A stretch of DNA of 64,000 bases from Prostheceraeus crozeri (lineage: Eukaryota; Platyhelminthes; Polycladida; Euryleptidae), in contig CAJQUW010005269.1 in the NCBI GenBank assembly GCA_907163375.1, forward strand, positions 24,048 to 88,047, written 5' to 3'. The notes below the pieces were generated by a model. It searched no databases, was not told where the DNA came from, and saw only the letters and a list, made by a program, of their open reading frames with translations. Shown one piece after another: positions 11,880 through 22,744 of this stretch. A program made the position numbers and the translations under genes. Each line of letters begins with the position of its first letter. Within the stretch, counting starts at the first letter, position 1.

Positions 11880-13589
11880 CTGGTTTAGAGTGTAGTCTTC
11901 TATCTTCCATCACTTCAAGGTTGCCGGTGAAAATATGACCATAAGAAAGAACTATTAACAAAAGCTGGTTTATCATCATAAATACATTTACCAGTCAAAA
12001 TAGTGTGAATTTTATCCAAGCTTAAATCACTCAAGAATTTGCAATAATCACAAATCTTCAATGATATCGGATTACGAAGATTGTAACGAATTTTAGGAGG
12101 ATATGAGCTTTGTACAGCATCTGGGAGTAGTCGACGTAATCTTCTATCTCCAAAAATAGATGGCAAATTGATACAATCAATTAGCTTACTATTAAATAAC
12201 ACAACAAAAGTGGCTCTATACTCACATTCCCTATACTAACAATATTTGGCTTGTAGTTGTTAAATTTCTGTAACAAAAAGGAAGAAAAAACAGGTAATAA
12301 ATCACTTTTCATACTCAAAAGTCTTCGATAAACCGAACGTCTCAAGCTATTTGTAGGAGTCATAAGAGTACAACAGCATTCTTTGAAATTAGAGCTATAA
12401 AATAATATGTGTAGTTTGTCAACAATTGAATCACACAGCTCATTATCACCTTTTTGGTGTTTCCGACCACGACCACTACGTCGGATTCCATGTCCACTTT
12501 TGCGACGACGAACAGGAAGTCCAAAACATGCTAATTCACAAGCTGACCCGTTAGGCTGACGTTCTATGTAACTCCAGCCTTAGATACACGGCCTTCACCC
12601 ATCAATTTGTAGTTCAGCCCAAGAGGATAAACGGTGTTGAGAGCACATATTTAAAAGTCTTCTTTCTGATCGAGAAATTACTTCTTATCTACTTCAGCTA
12701 ATTCCGAATAGTCGACACAATCAATAATCGTAACAGGAAGGTCATCAAAAGAATGGCTACCATCATGAAAATGCTTACAAAGAAGCGTGTTCAATTTATC
12801 TCTTACAATACTGTGTCGGTGTCCATCAATACGCATGTGCAATGGTTGCGTAGTTTGGCCTGCATACTGCAAAGCACATTTCATACAGGAAACAAGATAT
12901 ACAAGTACAGTGTACAACATACTTTGTCTTGCATGTGAACAATCCAGACTTATTAAAAACAAATTTACAGCCCGTTGAAAAATATCTCAATTTGGTCTCA
13001 AGGTCAAAATTTGACAAGATTTGAAATTGTCATCAGAAATGCATAGAAACTAAATGTCACATGAACTGGAAACGTAGCTCTTATTCTATACAGGTATTCT
13101 AATAGGTTTTGAAGCTAATCATTTGTAAGTGACACGGAGCACTCCCCAGGGTAAAATAAGATTAAATCCTGATTGAGTTCACTGCACATGTAATTGATTA
13201 GAATGGTGTGCACTTGTCATTAATGGGCGAACTGAGGATTCATTCTCAGCGGGAGAAAAGAGGTCAAGTGAAGGAGAAATTCTATTTCCTATTCGCGACT
13301 TGGTAGTTGAAAAAGTTGGGATTAATCATGTTTATTTCAAAAAGTAATGTGGTGCACTAAATTTGCATCGAGGTGGAATTCGTAGCTTTGTACAGTCAGT
13401 ATTGAAGTATCGTATTCGTCAAACACGTATAAAGTCCATTTCCACCACGAAAAATTCTTTTATCTTCTGCTTATTCTTTTGATTACTAAACGTATTATTC
13501 ATTAGACCAGTCGAGACACTACATGGTCATTCATGAAGTCCCAAATGAGTACGAGAAAGACTCGTACTGAACCAGAGTGTAAACTATGC

Positions 13590-14182
13590 CTATGAAATTA
13601 ATCCCATGATATGTATAGAGAGATGATTGTACCACGTGCATCAGTGACATATCCTGTTCATGTTCATTCAAATTTTATCAGTGTTGATTTTATTCGAATT
13701 CTTGGTGTCACCTTTACAAATAAGCGAACGTGGAAGTTGCATGTAAGTGACATTTTAAAGTCCCGCCGTCTTTACATCATCCGCTGTCTGCGTGAGACTT
13801 TGGGGAAGCATGAACTAATAGTGATTTTCCATGCAATCATCACTTCCTTATTCATGTATGCATCACCGGTTTTTGGTCATCTTTCTAAACCTTAACTGAG
13901 AAGGTTAATCGTTTTTTCACAAGATCACACCGTTTAATTTGTGGACGTGAGTGACAATGTGGCAAGTTTGACCTGTTTTCGGACATGTTACTTCGAAGTG
14001 GGTTGAATTTTTTGCATAACTGTGAAGCTAACTCCTGTCGTCCGCTATATAATTTTGTGCCGAGTCGCCTGAGAATCAGTGATCACTTTTCGATTCCTTT
14101 TTCGCGTACTGCCAGACGGTCAAACTCTTTTTTCCCTTGGATTTGTGTGGAAGCAAATGAGTCTTCGTACAAAATTTAGCCA
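13590..14182 (+). pseudogene. LINE 3' fragment (RT C-terminal region)
   Basis: Frames 13611-13895 and 13985-14179 carry the C-terminal part of a non-LTR reverse transcriptase: FIRILGVTFTNKRTWKLHVS, a helix-rich LRETLGKHELIVIFHAII then YASPVFGHLS, and the carboxyl end RLRISDHFSIPFSRTARRSN followed by SFFPW. These are the usual closing motifs of CR1/Jockey-like LINE proteins. A stop and at least one frame change between the two frames show the copy is dead, and the upstream RT and endonuclease are absent (5' truncation). The 3' flank has a (TC)n run near 14287 and TTC repeats near 14320, which may mark the LINE tail. Confidence 0.65.
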
Positions 14183-14439
14183 GCAGTATTGCTCTCTTAC
14201 TGAATACTTTGTCATATTATCATCTACTTGATTACTTCATTGATTGTTGTATTGATGATTTCCATTATTTTAAATATCAGCACATCTCTCTCTCTCTCAT
14301 AAAAAGTGCTCTTCTTCTTCTTAGTACTAGGATTTATACTTAAATAGAACTTTGTGATTTACAGTGTAGGTCTAGGAAACAGCTTGGTTTGTTTAATTAA
14401 ATGAAGTATTTAGTGATTGGAAGTTTGCTGCTTCATATC

Positions 14440-14600
14440 ACTAATAATTTCACATCGGCCCTCTTCCAGTCATCATTAATTGAGTTGTAAAAATCTTGTC
14501 GATCCCCTTATCGGACGTCAGCAACGGCGGCGTGAAGAATTGCTATTGTTTGTGAGCACGTGCAGACAGGCAGTCCCATCTGCAGATCGGAGATTGGAAA
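14440..14600 (-). repeat. Dispersed repeat family K, copy 1
   Basis: Contains, on the - strand, the phrase around cacaaacaatagcaattcttcacgccg that recurs on the + strand at about 29130-29230 and 61230-61340. It is an old interspersed repeat with no coding content, and it sits directly beside a hAT-type MITE. Confidence 0.5.
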
Positions 14601-14617
14601 TATTTTGCTGACTCACC

Positions 14618-15137
14618 CACAGAATTAGACAGGTCGTCTCTTCTTCCGTTTGACTAGAAGGGAAGCATTAGAACATGTAGCGTTATTGAAATGGCACAAT
14701 CTGCTGACTTAATACCATAGCAATCGAACAATGAGCAGTCAGTTCAACATTAAACACGCCAAATTGTGCGAAGTTTCTGTGACTTATCAACCGGATCACA
14801 CAGCAAAGAGACACAGACGATGTCAAGTTCTACAGAGAAGTTTGTGAACGTTTTTTCGTGCGCCTGCTAACTTTTTTTTAAATGATCGGAGGGCCCAACA
14901 TTATCGAGAAAACTTTTGTGCAATGATCTGAATTCTTCGAATCTGAAGGAGTCGTGGCAATCGGAGTGTTTTGAAGGAATTCAGACCAATCCGTAGGCGA
15001 CGCACGACTATTTTTCCTATCTCTGTAAGGTATTAAAAATTTCTTTTTGCCCACTTATTAAGTTCCTGCATGTGCCATTTGTTTGAATCAGTTTGCACTT
15101 CTAGCAAAGTGATACGATTAAACAATCTAATTCTGTT
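14618..15137 (+). mobile_element. hAT-type MITE family E, copy 2
   Basis: Starts CACAGAATTAG at 14618 and ends CTAATTCTGT(T) at 15137; the last base of the right terminus appears mutated from G. An 8-bp duplication GACTCACC flanks it (14610-14617 and 15138-15145). It is about 90% similar to the copy at 2444-2965. Having two copies, each with its own 8-bp duplication, makes the boundaries secure. Confidence 0.75.
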
Positions 15138-15138
15138 G

Positions 15139-15335
15139 ACTCACCAAATGACTGAGTGTGGGAATAACACAAATCAGAAGTTTGCCAGTGAACGGATGGA
15201 CGGATCTTGATAAAACTTACATACTCTTGGAGCTGATAAGTCCAGCATTTTTTAAACCCAGCGTCGAAAGCGCCACCTTTAATACAATAAAAGTTATTAA
15301 GTTGAGTGCATTTGACCGCTAAAACGTAGTTAACA
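15139..15335 (-). repeat. Dispersed repeat family R2, copy 1
   Basis: Inverted relative to 28862-29050. On the - strand it reads ggtcaaatgcactcaactta, later tatcagctccaagagtatgt and gttcactggcaaacttc. The MITE at 14618-15137 sits at its edge, sharing the gactcacc word. A 102-codon frame here (15101-15409, -) is a by-product of the repeat. Confidence 0.6.
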
Positions 15336-15419
15336 CAACAGTAAGCGCATAATAAAGTAAAGGTCCATACTTTAAGGTCATGATGGTTTCGAGTGGACAC
15401 AATAGACATCGAACAAAAA

Positions 15420-16081
15420 CGAAGAAATACAGGAAATTTTAATTTTCAAACCAAAGAATTAAATTTGACAAAATGTTTTCATCACAGCAAATATCTGAAA
15501 TCACTTTATGTGCCACGTTTCCTGAGAATGTTCAAGTGAATACCCGTGCTTGTATGCATTGATTGAGTCTTTTCATCTACGATTTTGTAGTGCTTTGTAA
15601 AGTCTCTTGCGAAACGGAACTCCAGTTAGTCGGCAAAACGTTCTTGACATTCTCTATTGATATGATTATCCGACGATTTCTCTGCGTGCCATCTAAAACA
15701 ATGAACATTTATATCCGGACTATTCGCAGGCCATTGTGTTGGAGAAATGAAATCAATGATATTTCTTTGTATCCGCTCGACGGATTGTACACATTACTAA
15801 TCGGATTCGAGAAATGACCCTTTGTGAATCATTAAATCATGCCGATGAAAATTGAATTAGAAACATGACATCTCAGCTGAGAAGCTCCCAATAAGATCTC
15901 AACTTTTCCTTGAAGACTTGCAGGGACTGGGCTTATGAAATTTCATTGATTATCAGCTGAATTTCCGCTTAATTAAGATGCTTGTTAACAAATATTCATT
16001 CCTTTTGATAACCAATTTGTTTCATGCTGCTTATACAGGACTTCATGTCGGTAGTTCATAAATTTAGCATTTTGAAAACTG
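15420..16081. other. Intronic, mostly featureless
   Basis: No coding signal. The last 100 bp (15985-16081) are a copy of the old repeat also at 6140-6240. Confidence 0.45.
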
Positions 16082-17075
16082 CACTGTAAATCGCTCAATA
16101 CCAATCACATACGAAGGATGCATACCGAAATATTTTTTTGGTATATTTCTGTATGATCTTGGTATATATTTGTATGCTTTTCGCATGTTATTTCAAGTGT
16201 GGCATGCTTTACATACTAAAGCCATACCAGCACAATGCTAAATGAAAGTATCAATCATGTCCAAAGTATGTTGATTTAAGGCTTTTGTCAATAAAGATCA
16301 CACTAATGCTACTACTGCTTTGTAAGTAGTGAGATAATGACATTTTATAGTCAAACTGACAATACTGAATTCGATTTTAATACATGTAAGTCCGAGGCAT
16401 TTCATAAATAATCAATAAGTATTTGACCATCAACAATTATGCATTATGTAATTTTGGAACTAAGCATATTATCAATCCAAAATAAAGACACATTATAATT
16501 CATGAACGCAAAAATAGTTATGTTTGAGATATATAAGTCAACATGGTTGCTGAAAAGTTATCGTTTTAGTGAAATGATGTTTATCAATTTAGTTCAAGGA
16601 AATGAGCTAATTATGAGTCTTGTGAATGCTATAAGACAAGTTGTAAAGATGACATGCGGCTTTAATTCCACAACAAATCTAATCTATTTAAATACCACAC
16701 TTTCACAAAGAAATATTCACGGCTGGTATTACTGGAAAAAAGTTATTTGTAAGTAGTATGTAGTATAACATATTTTGTGCCATATGACATAAAGCTATTC
16801 ATACGAAACACATACGAAACACATACCAATTTGCATCGGGTCTCGTATATAGAACATACCAAGAATTCGTATTTCAACGTAAAACAGCCAATCACAGTTA
16901 GCATAGTTCGTATCATTTACATACCAATCACATACGAAAGTAAATGGCCATTCGTATGAAAAACATACCAGATTTCTTTATATATACCAGAATCTCGTAT
17001 CAAATGTTGGTTTCAAATTGTATGTAAACTTGGTATGTGTTTGTATGTAATTTTCGTATCCAGCGATTTACAGTG
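16082..17075 (+). mobile_element. TIR element family C, copy 2 (full length, 994 bp)
   Basis: Bounded by perfect 14-bp inverted repeats CACTGTAAATCGCT (16082-16095) and AGCGATTTACAGTG (17062-17075). Both subterminal zones are packed with the words catacgaa and cataccaa (at least ten instances), the kind of short subterminal repeat that transposases bind. There is no transposase, so it is non-autonomous. A clear target duplication was not found. Its right end abuts a Tc/mariner transposase relic, which it seems to have interrupted. Confidence 0.75.
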
Positions 17076-17951
17076 TAGCAGTATGGGCGTTTGCGTCATC
17101 TTGTTGCCAACACCAAGAGCAATCATTCATTATTATTCTGTTGATTTCGGCAAGCATGCCTGGCAGTATTTCTTCGGTGCAAATGTCTTTATTTATTTTC
17201 TTTTTTCTTCGTCGTGAGATCGGCATTTCTTGTCTTCCTGGAGCGTGACCTTCAATAAATCGCAACTCGGTTTTTCCATGAAACAGAAAAGCTCCGAATA
17301 CCATGAGCGATGGTTCAATCAACAAGTCTTCTTCAGATATCTCAGTCTTAGCTTCGACTGCTGAGAATTAGATGGCGAATGGAGACCAAAACTTGCTTCA
17401 TCTGAAAACCACAAGCTTTTTCATCCATCGCTTTCCTGAAAGCGGCTTCGAAGGGCTTGGCATTTTTCTTCGCGTGCTCCTCGGTGCATTATTCCGTTAT
17501 GCTTAATTCGTCTATAGCACTTCAGATTGGACTCCTTTATGACATTGTTCGCTGTTTCCAAAGAAATTTGAAGTTCTTTGCTGATCCCTCTTTAGCTTGA
17601 ATGCTTTCTCCGTGTTACCGTACTTCCTGGCGATGCTGCAGCCATGTCAAACCGCTCCAAGAGTGATTTTCTGGCACTACCTGTACCACTTTTACAAATA
17701 CTTGCAACCTCCTCGCCGACTTGCTGCAACTCAGACGTCACTGCATACAAGAATTGTCTCTCAATTATCTTTCTGAAGAAATCGGGTGGAACATGTTTGC
17801 ACTTAACTGGTCCCCACGTTGGATTCTCTGTCTTAAAAAGGACGATCACGTCTTTGAAAGTCGGAAAATTGAGACATTTCAAATAGCTGAAGTCATATAG
17901 CACTCCCAAAAGCAACCTGACTCCGATGAATTGGTGAAAAGAGAAAGGCAA
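17068..17951 (-). pseudogene. Tc/mariner-type transposase relic
   Basis: On the - strand, from about 17690 down: a helix-turn-helix-like stretch ISKELQISLETANNVIKESN followed by LKCYRRIKHNG, then LWFSDEASFGLHSP (first catalytic Asp context), then MVFGAFLFHGKTELRFIEG and SWCWQQDDANAHTATL (second catalytic Asp context). These run in changing frames, with one in-frame stop before LWFSDEA. The third acidic residue and C-terminus are missing because the TIR element at 16082-17075 cuts the copy. The upstream frame 17951-17592 may be its N-terminal part, but I cannot confirm that. Confidence 0.6.
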
Positions 17952-18274
17952 ACGTTAAGCTGTGTTGCCGATGTCGGATTAGATATACGGTGTATGTTTG
18001 AATTTGGAAACAAATAAAAAACGATACTGTTGATTGAAGAATCGGGAAACAAATGGTAGGTTTCCATGGTATAATTGTCGATCTCGGTTTAGATATCTAT
18101 GTTTCAATACAAGACTAGGCATAAATGAATGCAAAACTTGAACCTTGCTTGATTGTATTGTAAACTATACACGAATGAAATAGCAGTTAAAGCAACTTGC
18201 TTTTTTATCTATGTGAGGTATAAAGCTGGCGATTTGTGATCTTTGCATTTTTTACTGAACACCCTGTGATATGC
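17952..18274. other. Intronic, nothing recognised
   Basis: No coding or repeat signal beyond short AT-rich runs. Confidence 0.4.
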
Positions 18275-18540
18275 ACGAAATTTCATATGGAATAAAGTTT
18301 TTGAAATTGAGCATCTTCATTCATTGTACATTCAACGAATCTTAAAATCATTACATCATGATGAAGCTAAATGGCAGCTCCCACTGTCTGTCAATTTTCA
18401 TTCAAAAATCCTGTCGTCTTCAGATCAAAATCCTGCATCAAAGAAGGCGTCTAATTTTCTTTCATATATGGCCTACTGACCACAACTGACCACTTAAGAA
18501 AGTAAAATGTCAAAATAATCTATGGAACATAAGGTTGATT
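18275..18540 (-). repeat. Dispersed repeat family R1, copy D (fragment)
   Basis: Same orientation as the copy at 1-590, sharing tgtacattcaacgaatctta, the passage aatcctgcatcaaag and ctgaccacaactgaccac. It ends about 30 bp before the exon at 18570, so it lies in the intron immediately upstream of the acceptor. Confidence 0.65.
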
Positions 18541-18569
18541 GTGTATGAATTTCCTTTGTTTCCTTGCAG

Positions 18570-18952
18570 TTGTTGTCACAATTCACTTGACCAACATGGA
18601 TTCATACAACATCACCGTATCAAACAATCCAAAGGTTGATGAATACAACAAAGCACTTATCGGGATACGAGAGTATTTCAAGGATTCAGATACTTACCCA
18701 GTTACCTTAGTCAAGTGTATCAGTCGTGGAAAAATTTATTACATGTTTGAGAAGTATGAATGTAATGATAATGTGGGGTTCAAGCAATGGATGCCATATT
18801 TTTTCTCAGCCGATGGCACTATGCTGGAAGGAACGAGAACAATAAATATAGCCAGAAGAGATGCACAGGACAATAGAATTTCCTACGATAAAGGTGAACA
18901 ATTTCCAATATCTAATGAAGTTCTAAATGCAAAGAGTAGAGACGGTTATCAC
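18570..18952 (+). CDS. Exon 2 of an unrecognised secreted protein
   Basis: Preceded by a pyrimidine-rich tract and TTGCAG (18564-18569). It encodes about 127 residues beginning VVVTIHLTNMDSYNITVSNN and ending SRDGYH, then the strong donor CAC|GTAAGTAT (18953). The single G left by exon 1 plus TT restores a Val codon. The segment has two Cys (VKCISRG, KYECNDN), one N-glycosylation site (NIT), and alternating hydrophobic/charged stretches like a small globular extracellular domain. I recognise no family; a cystatin-like or lipocalin-like fold is only a guess. At least one more exon (phase 0) should lie downstream but I could not identify it. Confidence 0.55.
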
Positions 18953-19759
18953 GTAAGTATATATTCGTTTGACTAGCGACTAAAGCACATCTTTCTTTGA
19001 TTGTCGCATCAATTTTCATCATACGGAAAACACTTTGCAATTGACATATGTTTGAGCAACAATATAATAGATGAATTATTGAACTATACTTGTTTTTGCA
19101 TTGAAAGACTGACATGAGAAGTGAACACGCGTAGCAAGAAAATTCCTTAGCAGCCGTAGACGCTGCGTTTCGTCAATAAGGTTCAGAGGGGTTCAAACTA
19201 GTTCTGGCGTCTAGAAATGTTTTAGCAAGTTGATGACATGCACAAGAGGCTACTATGCTTTAATTCATATTTTCTGTATCACAAGCGACGTGGCACTCTG
19301 CAAACTATTATGATCGCAAAGCTAGGAAAAATAAAGGCAGAGCAGACCGTGAAAATGAAGGTAACCGATTTTAGTGGGCAGATTTTCATCCGAATCCTTT
19401 GTAAAGCATTGTGAGTTCGAACCAAAACGGCCAAGAGTGCGAAACTAGATCATTCTGTCGTGTAGTGTTGCTGACGGAAATCAATTTCATTGTAAATTAA
19501 CATGACAGTGTGATAAATGACAGCACTTTCGTGACATGTGGATGCTATCAATTACTCAATCATGAGCAATCATTACATAATCCACATCTGAATCAATTTC
19601 TTAATGATTATCACAATCAATATTTTATATCAAACTGTAAATCGTATGCCACCATACCGATGAAATGCTGTCAAGCCTGTACAGTGTCTACTAAAAAAAT
19701 GCATTTCTTCTAATCGTTAAAACAACTATGCATATAACAAAAGTTGGATGTTACTTTAC
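18953..19759. other. Intron 2 or intergenic, nothing recognised
   Basis: Starts with the donor of exon 2. I searched for a following phase-0 exon and found none that is convincing. Confidence 0.4.
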
Positions 19760-19907
19760 CCATTAAACGCGACTGTGATTTCTTTGCATATTTCGAATTA
19801 CATCAATAAACATAGCTTGAAACATCACGAAACATGAATATTTAAACAGGCAGATTGGATGGGAGCCATTTCGGATCGATTTTAAAGATGACATATATAT
19901 ATATACA

Positions 19908-20898
19908 TTTATCAAATCTCAACAGATGTAACCACCACGAGACATGTTTCGGCCTGTTGGGCCTCATCAGTCGTGGGTAGGTTTGAACCAGCGACGTTGG
20001 AGCTAGAGGACGTGCAAGCATACCCTCTAACCACAAGGCCACCGGACCATCTGTTGAGAGCGTGAATTAGCGTGGAAGACACTGCTTTAACGCAGGCACG
20101 TGGAGGGCGGACTGTATTCTGCAATCACTTAATACCGCTTCCGAGATTGAGGCGCTTCACGCAGGCGTTACTCATTACATGTTTAGACATGTAACCTGGC
20201 AATTGATAAATTTATCAAATCTCAACAGATGTAACCACCACGAGACTTGTTTTGGCCTGGTGGACCTCATCAGTCGTGGGTGGTAGGTTTGAACCAGCGA
20301 CGTTGGAGCTATAGGACGTGCAAGCATACCCTCTAACCACAAGGCCACCGGACCATCTGTTGAGAGCGTGAATTAGCCTGGAAGACACTGCTTTAACGCA
20401 GGCACGTGGAGGGCGGACTGCATTCTGCAATCACTTAATACCGCTTCCGAGATTGAGGCGCTTCACGCAGGCGTTACTCATTACATGTTTAGACATGTAA
20501 CCTGGCAATTGATAAATTTATCAAATCTCAACAGATGTAACCACCACGAGACATGTCTCGGCCTGTTGGGCCTCATCAGTCGTGGGTAGGTTTGAACCAG
20601 CGACGTTGGAGCTAGAGGACGTGCAAGCATACCCTCTAACCACAAGGCCACCGGACCATCTGTTGAGAGCGTGAATTAGCCTGGAAGACACTGCTTTAAC
20701 GCAGGCACGTGGAGGGCGGACTGCATTCTGCAATCACTTAATACCGCTTCCGAGATTGAGGCGCTTCACGCAGGCGTTACTCATTACATGTTTAGACAAG
20801 TAACCTGGCAATTGATAAATTTATCAAATCTCAACAGATGTAACCACCACGAGACATGTCTCGGCCTGTTGGGCCTCATCAGTCGTGGGTGGGTTTGA
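19908..20898 (-). repeat. Tandem array of a tRNA-derived SINE, 303-306-bp unit
   Basis: Units begin (tttatcaaatctcaacag) at 19908, 20211, 20517 and 20820, giving periods of 303, 306 and 303 bp; the fourth is partial. On the - strand each complete unit carries an A-box-like GTGGCCTTGTGGTTAGAGG and a B box GGTTCAAACC (for example the complement of 19980-19989), the internal RNA polymerase III promoter of a tRNA-like SINE head. Units are about 98% identical. Frames of 66-71 codons on this strand are produced by the repeat and are not genes. Confidence 0.75.
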
Positions 20899-20904
20899 TA
20901 TAGT

Positions 20905-20921
20905 TATAGTAGTTATAGTAG

Positions 20922-20964
<43 letters not shown>
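20905..20964. repeat. (TA)n microsatellite at the end of the SINE array
   Basis: A gttatag/tagtt run grades into about 20 TA dinucleotides. The mariner-like element inserted within it: more TA repeats continue at 22728-22744 on the other side. Confidence 0.8.
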
Positions 20965-20967
<3 letters not shown>

Positions 20968-22727
20968 GGTGATTTTTAATTGACGCAAGATTTAAAATTG
21001 TTTTTATTTCTACTTAGTCGACATGAAAAATGAAGTATTATACATTTCTGAACACCTGAAACTGGGGAATTTATGAATATCAAAGCGGTTAAAGCATATC
21101 TATAATCTCCAATTTTTAAGAAATTTTTATATTTTATCTTTGAATTTCATTACCATTGAATTACTTCATTTCATTGAACTTCCTTTAATCACAACCATAG
21201 AAAAATTATTGATATTAGATATGAATAGAAAAGGGTAGCAAGTGAAAATCAGACGCATTCTATCATCAATCTGATCACACTTCTATTAATTCATTTTGTC
21301 TTTGAGATCTTGATGGTGATAATTTCATTGTCATGAACTGTCAATGAAAAGCATTTGCAAAGCGATCAGTAAGCGATGGAGCTATGAAGCCTCGATGAAC
21401 AGCGTTTACAGAGCTATCAAGTGTGGAATAAAGGCTTGCAACACACGGCACTGTTGTCAAATGATCAAGATGTCTCTGTCTACTGAAACGAGAATTGAAT
21501 TGATATTCCTGTACGCTCAAAATCATGAAAGTTGCCTTCAAACATTACGTGCATATAAGACCAAACACAAGTTGCATAGAGATCCATTCGCTGTCACTAC
21601 GATTCAACGATTAGTGACTCGTTTCAAAGCTACCGGTTCTGTAAACGATTCTCCAGGAAAAGGACGTAAAAGTTTAAGAGAAGAGCGCGAAGAAGAAGTG
21701 GAAAAGACTGTTGCAGAGATAACGAGTGGCCGCGAAATTCCTTGCTGTTCCACCCGTGAGATTTCGGAAGCGACTAGATTTTCTCAATCTAATGTGTGGA
21801 CAGTTCTTCGCAAGCAGTTGAGATGGTATCCCTATCGCACACGTGTCCATCAAGAAATAACGGATGGCGATAAGGTCCATCGACTTGAATTCGCCAACTG
21901 GCTGCTTACGAATGAGGACCTTATCCAACGCATCCTGTGGAGCGACGAGGCAAATTTCACGCTTGATGGCAGCATTAATCGGCACAACTGTGTCATATGG
22001 AGCCCTAGCCCAGTCAATGTTTTGGTTTCGAAAGGGCTTCATCCTGAAAAAGTGACTGTCTGGTGTGGCATATCGTCAACATTCGTTTTGCAACCCTATT
22101 TCTTTGACTCCAGTCACTGGAAACAATTACCTTGGAATGTTGGAGCAGCACATGTTGCCACAACTGGATGAGAAGGGAATCAAAAACTCCACTATCTTCC
22201 AGCAAGATGGAGCACCGCCCCATTTTCATGGAGACGTGACTCAATTCTTAAAGGCACATTTCCCCAATGATCGAGTCATTGGAAGAGGGCATTCCATAAG
22301 ATGGCCAGCAAGATCTCCGGATTTATCCCCTCGATTTTTGGTTTTGGGGGACATTAAAGGGTCGTGTCTTCCACCACAGTCGTCCTTCCACAATGAATCA
22401 GCTAATGCACAGAATAGCAGAAGAATGCAACAATTTTTCTTCAAGTGAAATACAAAGTGCCATTGCAAACCTCCTCCTACGACTGCACCTTGTTGTAGAA
22501 AGCGAAGGTGACGTGATTGAACATTTGTTGTAAAGTTTTCAATGATTTTATGTAATGGAATATAAAAATTTCTTAAAAATTGGAGATTATAGATATGCTT
22601 TAACCGCTTTGATATTCATGAATTCCCCAGTTTCAGGTGTTCAGAAATGTATAATACTTCATTTTTCATGTCGACTAAGTAGAAATAAAAACAATTTTAA
22701 ATCTTGCGTCAATTAAAAATCACCCTG
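20965..22727 (+). mobile_element. Mariner-like transposon 1 (long TIRs, TA target)
   Basis: A 1763-bp element with inverted repeats of roughly 165 bp, starting CAGGGTGATTTTTAATTGAC and ending with its complement at 22727. It is flanked by TA within a (TA)n tract. The two TIRs are nearly identical, which implies a fairly recent insertion, although the transposase is already frameshifted. It lies inside the piggyBac-like shell and directly beside the SINE array. Confidence 0.85.
21470..22533 (+). pseudogene. Mariner-like transposase, frameshifted
   Basis: The likely start is MSLSTETRIELIFLYAQNHE at 21470 (an in-frame ATG at 21344 adds 42 residues unlike the family). Order: helix-turn-helix region with TIQRLVTRFKATGSVND, a linker with basic GKGRKSLREER, catalytic ILWSDEANFTLDG, then FQQDGAPPHF and WPARSPDLSP. 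The reading frame shifts near 22100 (after VLQPYFFDS) and again near 22335 (after ARSPDLSP); past the second shift a homologous tail reads to a TAA at 22531-22533. The spacing between the second and third acidic residues is about 42, close to the DD41D class. It is inactive by these two shifts. Confidence 0.75.
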
Positions 22728-22744
22728 TATATATATATATATAT

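Larger units (their letters stand above)
9950..13020 (-). mobile_element. Penelope-like retroelement of the permuted (Naiad) type, degraded
   Basis: Reading the - strand from 13017 down: a cysteine-containing stretch (FSTGCKFVFNKSGLFTCKTK), a GIY-YIG nuclease (YLVSCMKCALQYAGQTTQPL then HMRIDGHRHSI, 12962-12678) with the later LNTVYPLGLN signature, a long basic linker (about 12560-11915), then a reverse transcriptase (11652-10278) with PRIFWIPKFRKN, a YFWSIKSSLEFLE block and the catalytic RYIDDL near 10530. The nuclease is therefore N-terminal to the RT, the reverse of canonical Penelope elements and the arrangement described for the Naiad/Chlamys clade. The copy carries several stops and frame changes and is interrupted by a small TIR insertion (11687-11879), so it is inactive. 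Downstream (about 9960-10010) lie the words CTGATGAG and GAAACGAGACGAAA on the same strand. Confidence 0.75.

Noticed and set aside
12753-12978. + strand frames of 61-63 codons
   Set aside because: Shadows of the GIY-YIG coding region on the opposite strand.
19842-20733. Four repeated 66-71-codon frames on the - strand
   Set aside because: They are the same frame read from a tandem SINE; conservation reflects the DNA repeat, not a protein.
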